Made by a program: the position numbers and the translations under genes | Assembly: GCA_012931725.1 (NCBI GenBank) | Contig: CM022950.1 | Location: forward strand, 62,151,473 to 62,215,472 | DNA from: Litsea cubeba | Taxonomy: Eukaryota; Streptophyta; Magnoliopsida; Laurales; Lauraceae | DNA length: 64,000 bases | Direction: 5' to 3' | The notes under the pieces: model-generated | The model's input: the letters and a program-made list of their open reading frames with translations, nothing else | What the model was told of the DNA's origin: nothing | Databases searched by the model: none | Shown: positions 1-11,400 of the stretch, in pieces | Position numbering within the stretch: the first letter of the stretch is position 1 | How the letters are laid out: every line of letters starts with the position of its first letter

Positions 1-373
1 AGCCATTGTAATACTCCTGAATAGTCTGGGTGCCTTGAGTGAATTGAGAGATTTCAAGTTCCAACTGAAACTGGCGAGCAGCATTGCCTTGTTGATAAAT
101 TTTCTGAAGATAGTCCCACATTTCACGGGCAGTTTTGCAGGGTTTTAAGTTAAGAATAAAATGTGACTCAACAGATCCCAGTAACCAAGTCTTGATTTTA
201 GCATCCTTTGTTTTCCAAGTTAAAATTTTTTTATCATCTTCCGTAGGTTGAGGATCAGACCCATCAATGTGTGCCCAGAGTTCTTTTCCTTCCAAGTAAA
301 TTTGAAATTGGAAGGCCCAAGAGGTATAATTGGTCCCATCGAAGCGAATTAGGGCAATCTCATGTTTTTCCAT
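1..373 (-). CDS. Ty1/copia gag, N-terminal part (runs off window)
   Basis: Reading the minus strand from the ATG at 373 gives about 124 codons with no stop, open to the window edge. The start reads MEKHEIALIRFDGTNYTSW, followed by WAFQFQIYLEGKELW and later FILNLKPCKTAREMWDYL. This is the usual N-terminal layout of plant copia gag (DUF4219/UBN2-type). Gag forms the virus-like particle that packages the element RNA. The start is supported by an LTR, a primer site and a leader placed correctly upstream, at higher coordinates. No frame break is visible here, unlike the copia at the other end of the window, so this copy may be younger. The rest of the element is left of the window. Confidence 0.85.
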   Translation of the reverse strand, partial: MEKHEIALIRFDGTNYTSWAFQFQIYLEGKELWAHIDGSDPQPTEDDKKILTWKTKDAKIKTWLLGSVESHFILNLKPCKTAREMWDYLQKIYQQGNAARQFQLELEISQFTQGTQTIQEYYNG

Positions 374-1149
374 GACTAAAAAACAAGAAAGAAGAACTGA
401 TATAGTCCAAACTATAGTCTGATGAGTGAAGAGATCCAGAGCAGTTCCCAGAATGCACAGAATAAATATGGAACAAAAGTAGTGCACAGAAAATCAATAA
501 ACCAGAACAGTACTCAGCAAAACAAACACTAACGCATGCACTGTGACACAGACGACCTGGTCGTCAGTGTCAAGATCTTCACGTGGATCTCACCACTTGA
601 TCTGCTGTCAGATCTGAGGAAGAGGATATGAGCACAACAAATTTCCGCAACTATTGGAAGCAGTCTCAGGCAAAACTAATCCAAATCAAACTTTTTGGAC
701 GGCTGAGATGAAAAGATATGGACAAAAACTGACGTCCCACAAAAAACGATATATGGCCTACCTCTGATGATCCATAAATCGTGAGAAAATCTCCATAAAG
801 ACTAAAAAAAACAGGCGACCAAGATGGGGTGAGTCAGCTGTGAAGCAGATGATGATCGCAGGTGGCCCACGGCAGATCTGAGACAATCAGTGATGATCAC
901 AGATGACTGGACTGTAAATCTGATCTCTGATGATAAAAAAACAGGGAAATATTCTTCACAAATCCAAGAAGCTTCAGGCGAACAAGATGGGACTAATCCG
1001 CTGATGTAGTGGTGATGATCGCAGGTGGCCCACTCCTGATCTGAGATGATCAGGGAAGATCAGATATGATCTGGCTGAAGAAGATGATCATAAACTGGCT
1101 CCCAATGAATGGAAGATGAGTTAGGAGAAGATCAAAGATGATCGACCTC
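374..1149 (-). other. copia 5' leader between primer site and gag
   Basis: This is untranslated leader of the minus-strand copia element. It holds a diverged internal duplication: the phrase 'gatgatcgcaggtggccca' occurs near 854 and again near 1015, each followed by a GATC-rich stretch. No gene of its own is seen. Confidence 0.6.
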
Positions 1150-1161
1150 GCTCTGATACCA
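1150..1161 (-). other. Primer binding site, initiator tRNA-Met
   Basis: The minus strand reads TGGTATCAGAGC. This is the exact complement of the 3' end of plant initiator tRNA-Met, the usual copia primer. It directly abuts the LTR end at 1162, which fixes the LTR boundary and the element's orientation. Confidence 0.9.
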
Positions 1162-1409
1162 TGACATTTTTAGAGAGAGAGAGAGATAAAACACAGAAGA
1201 GAGAGATGAATGTCTTTCCTCTCTTTGAGGATCGACTGATGTATATAAGGGCTTAAATCCCTGATTACAATCAATTACTCCCTAATTACAATCAATTATA
1301 AATCATAGATCCTAAACTAAAGCAACAAATTAAGTAAGACCTTTGACTAAGTTACAGTGCAATTAATGGATACAATAAATGGGCCTAAATGGATGGGCCT
1401 GGATTGACA
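1162..1409 (-). mobile_element. 5' LTR of the minus-strand copia element (248 bp)
   Basis: The segment begins TGACAT and ends ATTGACA on the plus strand, giving TGTCAAT...ATGTCA on the coding strand with TG...CA termini. A TATA-like box (ccttatatac on the minus strand) lies at 1241-1250, and a GA-rich tract sits at 1172-1204. The primer site abuts its left side. Its right side abuts hAT transposase coding sequence, so 'ctagt' (1410-1414) is the expected 5-bp target duplication. The matching copy is outside the window. Confidence 0.85.
1241..1250 (-). promoter_or_regulatory. TATA box of copia LTR
   Basis: The minus strand reads ccttatatac, about 80 bp inside the LTR from its end at 1162. It is the only good TATA motif in this LTR. 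Transcription would start near 1215 and run toward lower coordinates. Confidence 0.5.
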
Positions 1410-4018
1410 CTAGTACCTTCTCCTTGAGGTGGCTGGCCTTCTGCAGGTGCCTCACCCATATCCTCATCTATCAATTCTTGAATCGTTCCTTGAAACTCCG
1501 GATCTGAATCTAGCAGCGGATCCTCTATCTCGGCTAGCCATGGGAGTAAGGGATCGTCATCTCTGAATATGTTATCCAAATTAATAGGACAATAAGCAGG
1601 ATCATCCCTTGCTTTTCTCTCCCTAGTTCTGTTTCTCAACTTCAAATTGTAATGACAGTATACAGGCTTGTTGAGTTTTTGCATGGTAAGCCGATTCCTG
1701 GCCTTTGCGTGGATCAAAGAGAAAGTGCTCCAATTTCTTTCACAGTTGGAAGATGTTGTAGTTTGACTAAGGATGCGAACAGCCGCTCTCCTTAGATGTG
1801 GAGCACTCTCTCCATACTTCATCCACCAATCAGCTGAAATGCAAAAAATAAATAAAAAATTAGATATTCGTAACCCTCAAGTCCTTCTAATCAATTAAGA
1901 TAAATAGATCAAGACTATTGGGTGAGGTCTTTTGTTCATAGTCATACCAGGTGGCATCCTTCCAATCGATCGTATCACAAGAGGGTCAGCAAAGGTTCCT
2001 CTCCTTTGTGTATACATAGATATCTACAATGTGAAAATTGGAAATAAGTCAGTAAACCCATACAGCATGTATGGCAATTGGCAGTTGGCAGCATAATTAA
2101 ATTCTCTTAAGTAACTACCCACTCACCTCTTGTACGGCATCAACTTGATCATCTGGGCTTAACAATCTCTTCAATACCTCCTGTAATCCTACCCGTAAGT
2201 CCGTATCTATTGCTTCGGTGTGTAGTTCGGCATTTTGGTAATAGAATTCGGGACTCAAAAAATAACCTACATTAAAAATATGTAGAATGTACTGTGAGCA
2301 AATAATGTAATAAATACATTAGTTAGGAAAACAAAAGATTATCAAAAGATATATATTAATTACCTGCAGCATGCAATGGATGGTGTAACTGATCGTTCTA
2401 ACGGGCATCAATAATGTCTATATATTTCTGGTGATATCTAACATTTTCCATAATGGCTCGCTTTGCCCGATCCATTGCTTCATATATAAAGCCCATTGTC
2501 GGCTTGTCATCACCATCTACAAGACGCAACACTTTAACTAAAGGCTTAAAAACCTTTAATACTTTCTTCACTTTCTTCCAAAATTTATTGTCCATCATCA
2601 GGTTTGGGACTTCAAACTCTGGACCATGAGTTGCATTGCCCCATTTCGAACGAAGCCATTCTTCCGATGCTAACATCTGAATCAGCTCTGTTCTAAACCT
2701 TACAAGGCTTTCCATAGCCAGAAAATGGGTTGCAAACCTAGTTAATCCTGGACGCAGCAAGGCATGGTTATTTGTGTATGTTTTCATCAAGTTTAACACC
2801 CATGAATGATCATATATAAATCTTGTAATTCCTCTACATTCCTTGATCAATGAAGCCACAGTTGTCTTCCAATCTCTTCCAAGATGAGATCTATGCAGTG
2901 TGCTGCACATGGGGTCCAGAATAAATGTTCCCTCTTGTCCATCAACATCTTACCGGCTGCCTTGAAATTGGTGCTATTATCTGTAACAATTTGTACAACA
3001 TGCTCCTCGCCCACACTCTCTACAATTTTATCCATAAGAATGTATATATATACGGCTGTCCGTCTATGTTCAGTTGCATCAACGGACTTCACAAAGACGG
3101 TCCCAGCGACTGAATACACCAAAAAGTTTATTAATTGTGTTTGAGTGCCGCCGGTCCACCCGTCACACATGATAGTAACACCATTCTGTTGCCACATGGG
3201 CCTAAACTTTTCCACCCATGCTTTTATTTCTCTATATTCTTCTTCAAGGTATTTAGTGCCCACATCACATACGGAGGGCGCTTGTATACCCCGCCCAGCT
3301 TCGGCGGCAACATCAAGAATAGTCTAAAAATATGGGGAATCTACTGCTGTAGGTGGTATGTTCTTGTGAATTAGCCATTTTGCGGTAGCTTTGGCTAACC
3401 TATCTCTTGCAGCCTTCATTACTCCCTTCTCAACACTCGATATTTTTGGTTGTTTAGTACCTTCTTTTCTATGTGCTAGAGGATCAAGAGGGGGAGGAAC
3501 TGCTCTTCTAGTAGAGATAACTTCTACATCAACATCCCGTTCCCGGGTGCTAAATGCCCACGCATAGCCCCCCCAATGCCCTTGCCCCTGCTTGGCACAG
3601 TAGATGATGAGCCCCCTGCATCATAAAATTTGCTTCCAGCAAATGCACGACGTTCATGTTCTTCTTGTTGACTCATGATGGACTCTCGGCGTGCAGCCTC
3701 CATCTGTGCATCTTCCTCCTCATCAAAGTATTCATCCCCAAATACTTCATAACGGGCAGCATCAACTTCTTGCCGCCTCTTTTCTTTTATCTCTACTTTT
3801 CTAGCTTTGTTTTGGCTAAGCAAAGCTTTCATTTGTTCCCTTACTTCCCTTGGTACTTCGGTACAGCCAGCAACATTACCAGAAATGTGGCCCAAGTGGT
3901 GCTTGAATCTTGTAATGCCCCCATGGATCACTTTCTCACAAAACTTGCATTTGATTTTCAACCTGTTATTATCAACTGCCTCACCAAAGCTCCATGCGGG
4001 ATCAATATTATGAGGCAT
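1410..4018 (-). pseudogene. hAT-family transposase, broken
   Basis: The gene starts with ATG at 4018. Residues 1-50 hold a BED zinc finger (CKFCEKVIHGGITRFKHHLGH), followed by an acidic/charged stretch. DUF659 follows at about 3263-2885 (CDGWTGGTQTQLINFLVYS; DNSTNFKAAGKML; CAAHCIDLILEEIG). The central catalytic-fold part is at 2900-2400, then two short exons near 2266-2128 and 2024-1945. The hAT dimerisation domain lies near 1810-1600 (SSNCERNWSTFSLIHAKARN). Breaks: a frameshift near 3540, a TAG stop near 3326, a frameshift near 2885 and a TAG near 2400 where family members carry Trp. The C-terminus is cut by the copia LTR. It cannot give a working transposase, so any movement would need help from another copy. 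Confidence 0.85.
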
Positions 4019-4149
4019 TTTAACTTATCATTAGAAGACTGAATACCTGGCTATAAATAATTAAATATGAACAAGTAGTATGTTAAAAATTAAAAAAACA
4101 AAGAATTTAAAAATAAAAAAAGTAAAAACACAAGCAATATATGTTGGAA

Positions 4150-4620
4150 TGATCTATGGAAAACATAAATATTAAATCTAGGAACCATTTTCAAGACATT
4201 TGATTGGTATTCAGATTTTAAAAGTATTTTTTTCTTTCAAAAAATAAATAAATCCGAAAATAAAAAATAGAGAAAAATAAAAAAAACATTCAAAATGTGA
4301 TGGATTGATCTATGGGAAACATAGATCTGTCATTTAGAATGCATTTCCAAGTGGTTTCATGGGTTGTCCATGAGTATTCACATTTTTTTTTCAAAAAATA
4401 AATAAATCCGAAAATAAAAAATAGAGAAAAATAAAAAAACATTCAAAATGTGATGGATTGATCTATGGGAAACATAGATCTATCATTTAGAATGCATTTC
4501 CAAGTGGTTTCATGGGTTGTCCATGAGTATTCACATTTTTTTTTTCAAAAAATAAATAAATCCGAAAATAAAAAATAGAGAAAAAAAAATGTGTAAATCA
4601 TCAAAGGAAAACATAGATCT
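4150..4620. repeat. Tandem repeat, 154-bp period, inside the hAT element
   Basis: The phrase caaaaaataaataaatccg starts at 4238, 4392 and 4546, giving two near-identical full units and a partial third. A diverged partial copy lies at 4150-4237. Each unit carries 'gatctatgggaaacatagatct'-like sequence, itself partly palindromic. The array sits in the 5' non-coding part of the transposase gene. Confidence 0.85.
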
Positions 4621-4978
4621 AACAATATTACAAGGTTTCACAAGCATTTATAGTAGTTAGAGAGAGATTCAATTGATGATCTCAAATGTCAACTACAAAA
4701 TATCTAAAAGAAAAAAACCTACTTTACCTTGAACCTTGGAAGCTTGAATCTTGTAGTTATTTGTCCCTTGCTTTGATGTTTGTAAGTTTGTTGGAGTGGA
4801 TCTTGTTGACTTCTTGTGGTAAAATGACTAAAATCTTGATTTAAACTTTAGAGCACTTCAATGGTTTTTCACAAGCTCACAGTCACAGTAGAAAGATGAG
4901 TGAAAGAGAGAGGTGAGTGAAAAGTAGTAGGAATGGAGCAAATGGGTCGGCTGGGGAGTTTTTAAAACCCCCAATACG

Positions 4979-5118
4979 TATCGGCCGATACAAAGCTTAT
5001 CGGCATGTATCGGCCGATACGGTGCGATACACGATAAATTGAATTTATCGTGTCAGTGTCGGCCGATACGAAAATTTATCGTGTCGGTGTCGGCCGATAC
5101 GCTTCGTATCGGCCGATA
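4979..5118. repeat. Palindromic subterminal repeats (T-RT-CGGCCGATA), five copies
   Basis: Near-identical 12-mers TATCGGCCGATA or TGTCGGCCGATA start at 4979, 5008, 5057, 5088 and 5107, with half-sites between them (cttatcggca; gcgatacacgataaatt). The last copy is 12 bp from the presumed hAT end. hAT transposases of the Ac type are known to bind short subterminal repeats, so these are probable binding sites; that role is inferred here. Confidence 0.75.
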
Positions 5119-5130
5119 TTTTTATCCTTG

Positions 5131-5440
5131 GTTGGGATTTGGGAGAGCGGTTTTGAGGAAGTGCAAGTTTACAGTTCCAGTTTTAGTCAAATCATTTGAA
5201 AGCAAATGGTTTTTTTTTTTGGGGGGTCGCGGCATTGGCCAAAGATGAGTACGTCGTTTATGTCTCTTGTATAATTTGTGATTTTGTTGTAATGCTGTCA
5301 CCATTTAGAGAAATGGACTTTAGGGCGGGATTATTGTGGCTAGCTGAGGACCACTTTTGTGTTACTATTTATTTTTATTTCCATTTCTCTTGTTAATTTC
5401 TCTAAGATCTTTGTCTCTAAATGTTGTTCTTTCCTTGCAG
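5131..5440 (+). other. SCYL2 intron remainder
   Basis: This is intron sequence between the hAT terminus and the first visible SCYL2 exon, ending in a pyrimidine-rich tract and 'ttccttgcag'. It contains a T run and a G run at 5211-5226. No exon or other feature is seen. Confidence 0.6.
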
Positions 5441-8400
5441 GTTCTCCTTTTTTCCGTGATGATACTAGGTTACGCGCTCTTCGCTTCTTGGATCATATGC
5501 TTGTATGCATACTTTTTCTATTATTTTAAATATTTTTGGGGAACAATAACCAAAATTTATTGAAAGCAGCATTAACACAGGAGGGCAAAACTGCCAAGAC
5601 TAATACATGTCAAAAGGAGAGGGAAAAAAAAAGAAGTGAACCACCCACTAAAGGACTATCTATCAACCTCTTTGTCAAGGAATCTGATTCCCCATTGGCT
5701 CCTCTCAGATATGACAAAAGTCTTACTTGGACATGCTTAACTCCATCTCATTGAAGACAATTGCAAGCTTCCAAGGGACATTTTTACCATTAACAATTCA
5801 AAAAGTACCACTGGAACAGTCAAACTATTAGGGGTCCACTGAAACAGGCTCAAATCCAAAGCCTCTCTAATATCCATAAGTGTTTTGTTTTTTTGGGGGG
5901 TGGGTGGGTTGGGTTCATGGGTTGGGTTAGCATGGGCTAGATTTGTCCAAGCTCGGCCTGTTTATTTATCAGACCTAAAACTCAGGCTTAGATCCACCCA
6001 TGGGCCTACAATCAGGCCCAGGGGAGGCCATCTGTGAAATATATAGACCCCATTTGTGTTAAATGTGTTGGGCTGGGATGGCCTCTTAAAGATATATAAT
6101 CCCACGCCTAGGCCTGGACCAACAATTGGGACAGAAAGTTAGGCCTGGGCACAGGCCACAAGCCTAAAGTATAGCCCAAATCCAGCTCAATGCAGGCCAG
6201 GCTGGGGTCAGCTTCAGGGTGGGTCAACCCATGTGCATTACTACCCATAAGCTCTGCCTCATTCAAATCTCTTAACTCCTACTGGGCTAGAAAAGCAGAT
6301 AAGCCTGATTGGATAAATATCTAATAGATAACTGCATGCCTGGGCCTTACCTCTTTCTGCCCCTTCTATGTTAAATTTGAAGAACACTGAGCAGAGGAAG
6401 GAGCCAGTTCGGAAAGTCTTCTTAGGCACTGCCCTTTGCAGAACCTTGCAACTAGCTACAATATCTGTGAGATCATATCCAATTCTTTTATGCTAAGGTC
6501 CATTGTCCTATCCTTAATACATTGAGATAGATCACAACCCATCCCTGAAGCCTTCCCTTGAACATCCTGGCATTTCCTCCTTTATAAAAGGCAATAAAAT
6601 GATTAAAGGAGTCGGCTACACGAAACCCGTCCTTTACTGGGTAGTAGACCAAGCCCCCAAGATCACACCAAACTTTGAATGAAACTCAGAAAGAACCAAC
6701 TGACGCTGCACCTAGACAGGAAATGGCTGTAGATGTCAATGTATTGACAATGGGTGAACAGATGGTTGATGGTCTGGTTCTCCTAGTAACAAAAAGGCAC
6801 TTGTCCTAGATGTCAGAAGATGAGATAGCCCTCCTGAAATTTTCGCTTAGAAGTTCTCCTGCATCTGCTAGCCAAGAGAAAGTCGCCTCCTTGTCAGAGC
6901 AAGGCCATCCCAACATACGTGGAAGAATTGAGCTAGAACTGGGAACCAAGGAAAGACCTAGAGAACTTCCTAGTAGCAGAAGGTTTCCAAATTTTTTCAT
7001 CTGGAATTTTCCTGCAATGAAAAACGTCAGATCAAAGATAGCAAAGACTAGTATTCTCATTTCTCCCTCCTACGAAAACCTTCCAAAGGACACCTCCAAG
7101 GCCAATTTGGCACTCATTCACTCATAAGAGTCGCACACCAAAGAGTATTTTTAATTATCCTGACCAAATTTGGAAACAAGAGCTAGAGGACCCCCCAACC
7201 CATTCATCCAACCAAAATCTGACCGTATTTCCCATCCTCTCTTTGAACCCCACACCCTTACTAACATTATACCCTTTCTGTTTACAATAGTTGGTTATTT
7301 ATTTCTTTTGTTGACAAGCCGCAAAGTTCTTTGAGTAAGAATATCAAGTTGAGAGCAGATGATATTGATGTAAGCATAGTTACTGATTGAAAATCTTTTT
7401 TCTACTTGCAGGAGAGAGATAATATGCAGAAGTCTGAGTTTCTAAAAGCGTTATCAGATATGTGGAAAGATTTTGACTCTCGTGTACTGCGTTATAAGGT
7501 TTAAGCCCATTTCATCTATCTTTTTTACTCTTTTTTCCCAAAAAAAAAGACAAATATGTTGGTGCCCACTTAGTATGCTTCCAGTATTCCCTGCTATGTT
7601 ATATGTATTGGTTGTAGGTAGAATCTTATTCCTTGGAAAGACTGGGGGAACACTTATAAAACATACATTGTTGACGCAGCGCGTGGAAGAGGGAGAGTAG
7701 GCTGAGTAGCCAACGGGCTAATCTCCAAGGCCAGGCTTAGGATAGACAGCCTTGGTCTCACACCAGACTAGAGAAATTCACGATTGAGAAAAACTCAAAA
7801 CTTTCATTCAATTCAATGTAATCTATCCCAAAGAGAAGGGATTACATCCTTTATATAATTAAAGTCTAAGCACTAACTTTGCAATCAAGTCATATAAAAT
7901 TAGAAACTCCCTAATTCTGCTAAATCATATCAATTATTAGAATCTAAGAAATCTACTAGAAGATAGAAAATTTAGAAACTGTTGTGGGAAAGAATCCTTC
8001 ATGAAACTGCCGTTGGAGAAATCTTGGGAAAGAATCTTTCATTGTTGGGCCTAGTGGGCTTTGGGCTTTCTGGTATAGACCTTTAGGCGGGGTCCATTAG
8101 TCTGGCCCGCATCAATTGTGATTTTTTTTATTTAATAAAAGAATCTAAAATGTTGGTGTCTTATTTATGTGTAAATGGCGCTTGTGGCACTTCTTGTATG
8201 TTTGACGTATTTCTTGTTAGTAGAGCCTCATTCCTGCGGAAGGGTTAGAGAACTGGGTAATATCTATGACTAGCTTGCGCACACATTCTTTTTATTGGCT
8301 CACTTTCCTTGAATGAAATGCTTCAATTAAACTCTCCCTGTGATTATTTTTATCAGTAAAATTTAAATACAAGCTGCAAATCTGAATCCCCCTGTGAATT

Positions 8401-11400
8401 GGCGTGCACCCAATTTAATGGTCAGAGTGATGTTTTCATATGATTCAATCACCTTGATAATAACTATTACTCTTTTAGAGACTTAAAAATCCATGGCAAT
8501 GGTTATCCAGCTGGGTGATTCTTGTACAATCCCAATCCATGATGGCGTAGTTGAGAAATAAAATTGAAAAAAAAATCTAGGGTATTTGTGGAGAATTACC
8601 CACAAGTGGTCAAGTCAAAATTAGTCAAAAAAAATATATGGTTAGTTAAAAAAAGTTGTTTATTAGACATAAAAGGTAAAAAAAATTGCTTATTAGAAAA
8701 AAATAAAAGACAGTTTGGTTGGCTGCACACCTGCACAACTACATATAATAATTGGCATTCAACTTTAAGTTAGAGCATGCATGTCAGTCATGCCTAACTT
8801 GGGAGGAATGACTCTCAACTTAGCAAGAAACCAGTGACTTGCTTTCCAATGACTGTACAACATATAGGCCTCTATTTGTACCTCCTTTTGACAAAGTGGT
8901 GATCAACTGCAATATACTTGGTAATGGTAAATAGGGCTGGAGGAAAAATGACCAGGGCCCATATTGTCACAGTGAAAATCCTTACACCTAACTCTGCCAG
9001 GAATGCTTTCAACCACATTCTAACACAGTCTAAGCTTAATACTATGCATTCTGTAGAGCAATGTTTGGTTGCTTTTCTGTGTTATCAAATTACCTTGACA
9101 AAAGCACAGTAGCATATGTATCATTTATAAATTTGTAGGCAATGTTGTCTGTCAGTATTGGCATAAGCTTTAATATCAACCTGCCGATATGAAAAGAGAG
9201 TGGAGAATGCTAGGGCCACAAGAACTCTTCAGCTACTTTATACTACTAGTACTGCTTCCAGTTGATGTCTAGGAGACTGCCAGATTGGCTGACCATATGC
9301 AAGATGTTTTTCTAACAAGGTTCTGTGTAGGGCATCTGATTTGTTTTTTGTATGATCAATCCAGCAATGATTAATGGTCGGATGAGTGTAAGAATGGCAT
9401 TAGTGCCAAATCACTTTTTTTTCTTATGAGAGTGGAGAGTAGTGTGTGTGAGTGGTAGGAAGGCTTCTCTTAGGCAGACCCTAGATAACGTGTCTGTATA
9501 TGCATATTGGCACTCAATAATGGGATTTCTAACCCATTATTCTCAAATATGAAAGAAAATGGTGCATCAGACATTGGATCCTATGGTCACTTTGATAGTT
9601 GTGTAAGGTTGTTATAACATTGTGTTTTGCAGGTTCTCCCACCTCTTTGTGCAGAGCTTCGGAATGTTGTTATGCAACCAATGATTCTACCCATGGTTCT
9701 TACCATTGCGGAGTCCCAGGTTAGTTCATGTTATAATCCTTTTGCATAGTTTGGAAATTCACAATATTCTACTTTATATGTTTCCTTGGTTTTAAGTTGT
9801 GTTTGTGGGCATTGGTAATTTGCTTGACTCAGGGTTAGATCAGTTTTGCATTGTTTTTTTTTTTTTCTTCTTTTTTTGCATTGTTTTGTGTTTTTTTTTT
9901 AATTTTTAATTCCTTTTTTTTTTAAAAACCTGTGATGCAGAATTTCAGCAAAAGCCAATATGAAAGTCTTACTTGGTACCGGATTAAGCAGCAAAAAGAA
10001 ACAAAATTTAAAAAACCAAAAACTAAGAAAAAGTATATTATTGTTCCAATACACATATGAGTGCATTGGGAACTTCAGCATCGTAGTTGACCTAGGGATG
10101 GGGAGAGACCAGAGGTGTCAGATGAAGTGAGAGGATTTGGTCATATGTTTTTTTTTAATATTCAACTAATTATAACCATGCCACTATTTTTTTTAGTAAG
10201 ACCAGGTTATTCTTATGACTCAGTGAGTCAACTGGAAATTCAGTTTAATTTTTGACTCGGATATCTACCAGTTCCAAGTAAAAAATTCATTTGGGAATTT
10301 GATTTGAGTCGAGTTGACTTTTATTTAATTTGAAAGTGGACTCAAACAATTATTATTATTTTTTTAAACTACTAATAGGATACATGTAAACACTGGATAA
10401 TTCCCTTCATGACTTCATCTATAAAATTCATGAGCATATGGTTTAAGATCCTTGATGGATTCATTTAATTTAATTTTTTTTTTGTTATTGCAGGATAAAA
10501 ATGATTTTGAACTTTCAACACTACCGGCGCTGATTCCTGTGTTGGGTTCTGCAGCAGGCGAGACACTATTGCTACTGGTGAAGCATGCAGAATTGATTAT
10601 TAACAAGGTCATTATAGCATCTTCTTAATTTTGTATTCATCAACAGTAGGGGATTTTCATGTTCAAATTGTACTTATGGGCCCATGGCTACTTATAAAGG
10701 AAGCTTGCAAGAGTTTTAGTTTCCTATGATTTCCATTTATTATGCGGATTATGTTTAGGAAAGGAATAACTATTTGAAGCATTACTCCTTACTTCATCCT
10801 TGCAATATTAGTTTATTTGCTTATCTTTTCTGGAAAGGCCAAAGGCTTTTTATTACTGTCATTTCTCAAATACTTGAGCCGATTAATGTTTTTTTTTTTC
10901 CCAATTACTGTAGACCAGTCAGGAGTACTTGATTGCACATGTCCTTCCCTTGCTTGTTCGAGCTTATGACGACACTGATGCTCGCATACAAGAGGAAGTT
11001 TTGCGAAGAACAGCCTCCCTGGCTAGACAGCTTGATCCTCCGGTAATACATTGTTTTTTACATGGAGACTCCAAGTTTTTGAATGTTGTTGTGAACCTCT
11101 ATTTCCTTTTTTTTTTGTTATGAGAGGGAGGGAGAGTCAGAGATTCTACCTTTCCCGAAAAGATCTAAAAGAAACCAAAACCGAAAATATGATAAAACCG
11201 AAAATGACACTCCTTTGCCATTGAATGTGTCTCTTGAGCCTCCATTCGCCATGGGGAAGTGGAACGAGATGAAGCTATTCGATGCCACAATAAAAATCAC
11301 CCTCTAATTTTGAACACTAAGTGAGAAAACTAATGCTTTGAGATATTATCAAGCAGTTAAGCATTTGCAATGATTTATTTTTTGTGGAGTGCCAAAAAAA

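Larger units (their letters stand above)
1410..5130 (-). mobile_element. hAT DNA transposon, interrupted by copia insertion
   Basis: It contains, on the minus strand, an ordered set of hAT transposase parts (BED finger, DUF659, C-terminal dimerisation domain) downstream of a subterminal repeat block. The likely terminus reads CAAGGATAAAAATATCGGCC on the minus strand, ending at 5130, with 'gttgggat' (5131-5138) as the expected 8-bp target duplication. The other terminus is beyond the copia element that cuts the transposase C-terminus at 1409. The element lies in an intron of SCYL2 in the opposite orientation. The exact terminus is an inference, since its mate is not visible. Confidence 0.75.

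Noticed and set aside
2884..4042. Plus-strand frames across the hAT transposase
   Set aside because: Antisense shadows of the transposase pseudogene, which carries the recognisable domains.
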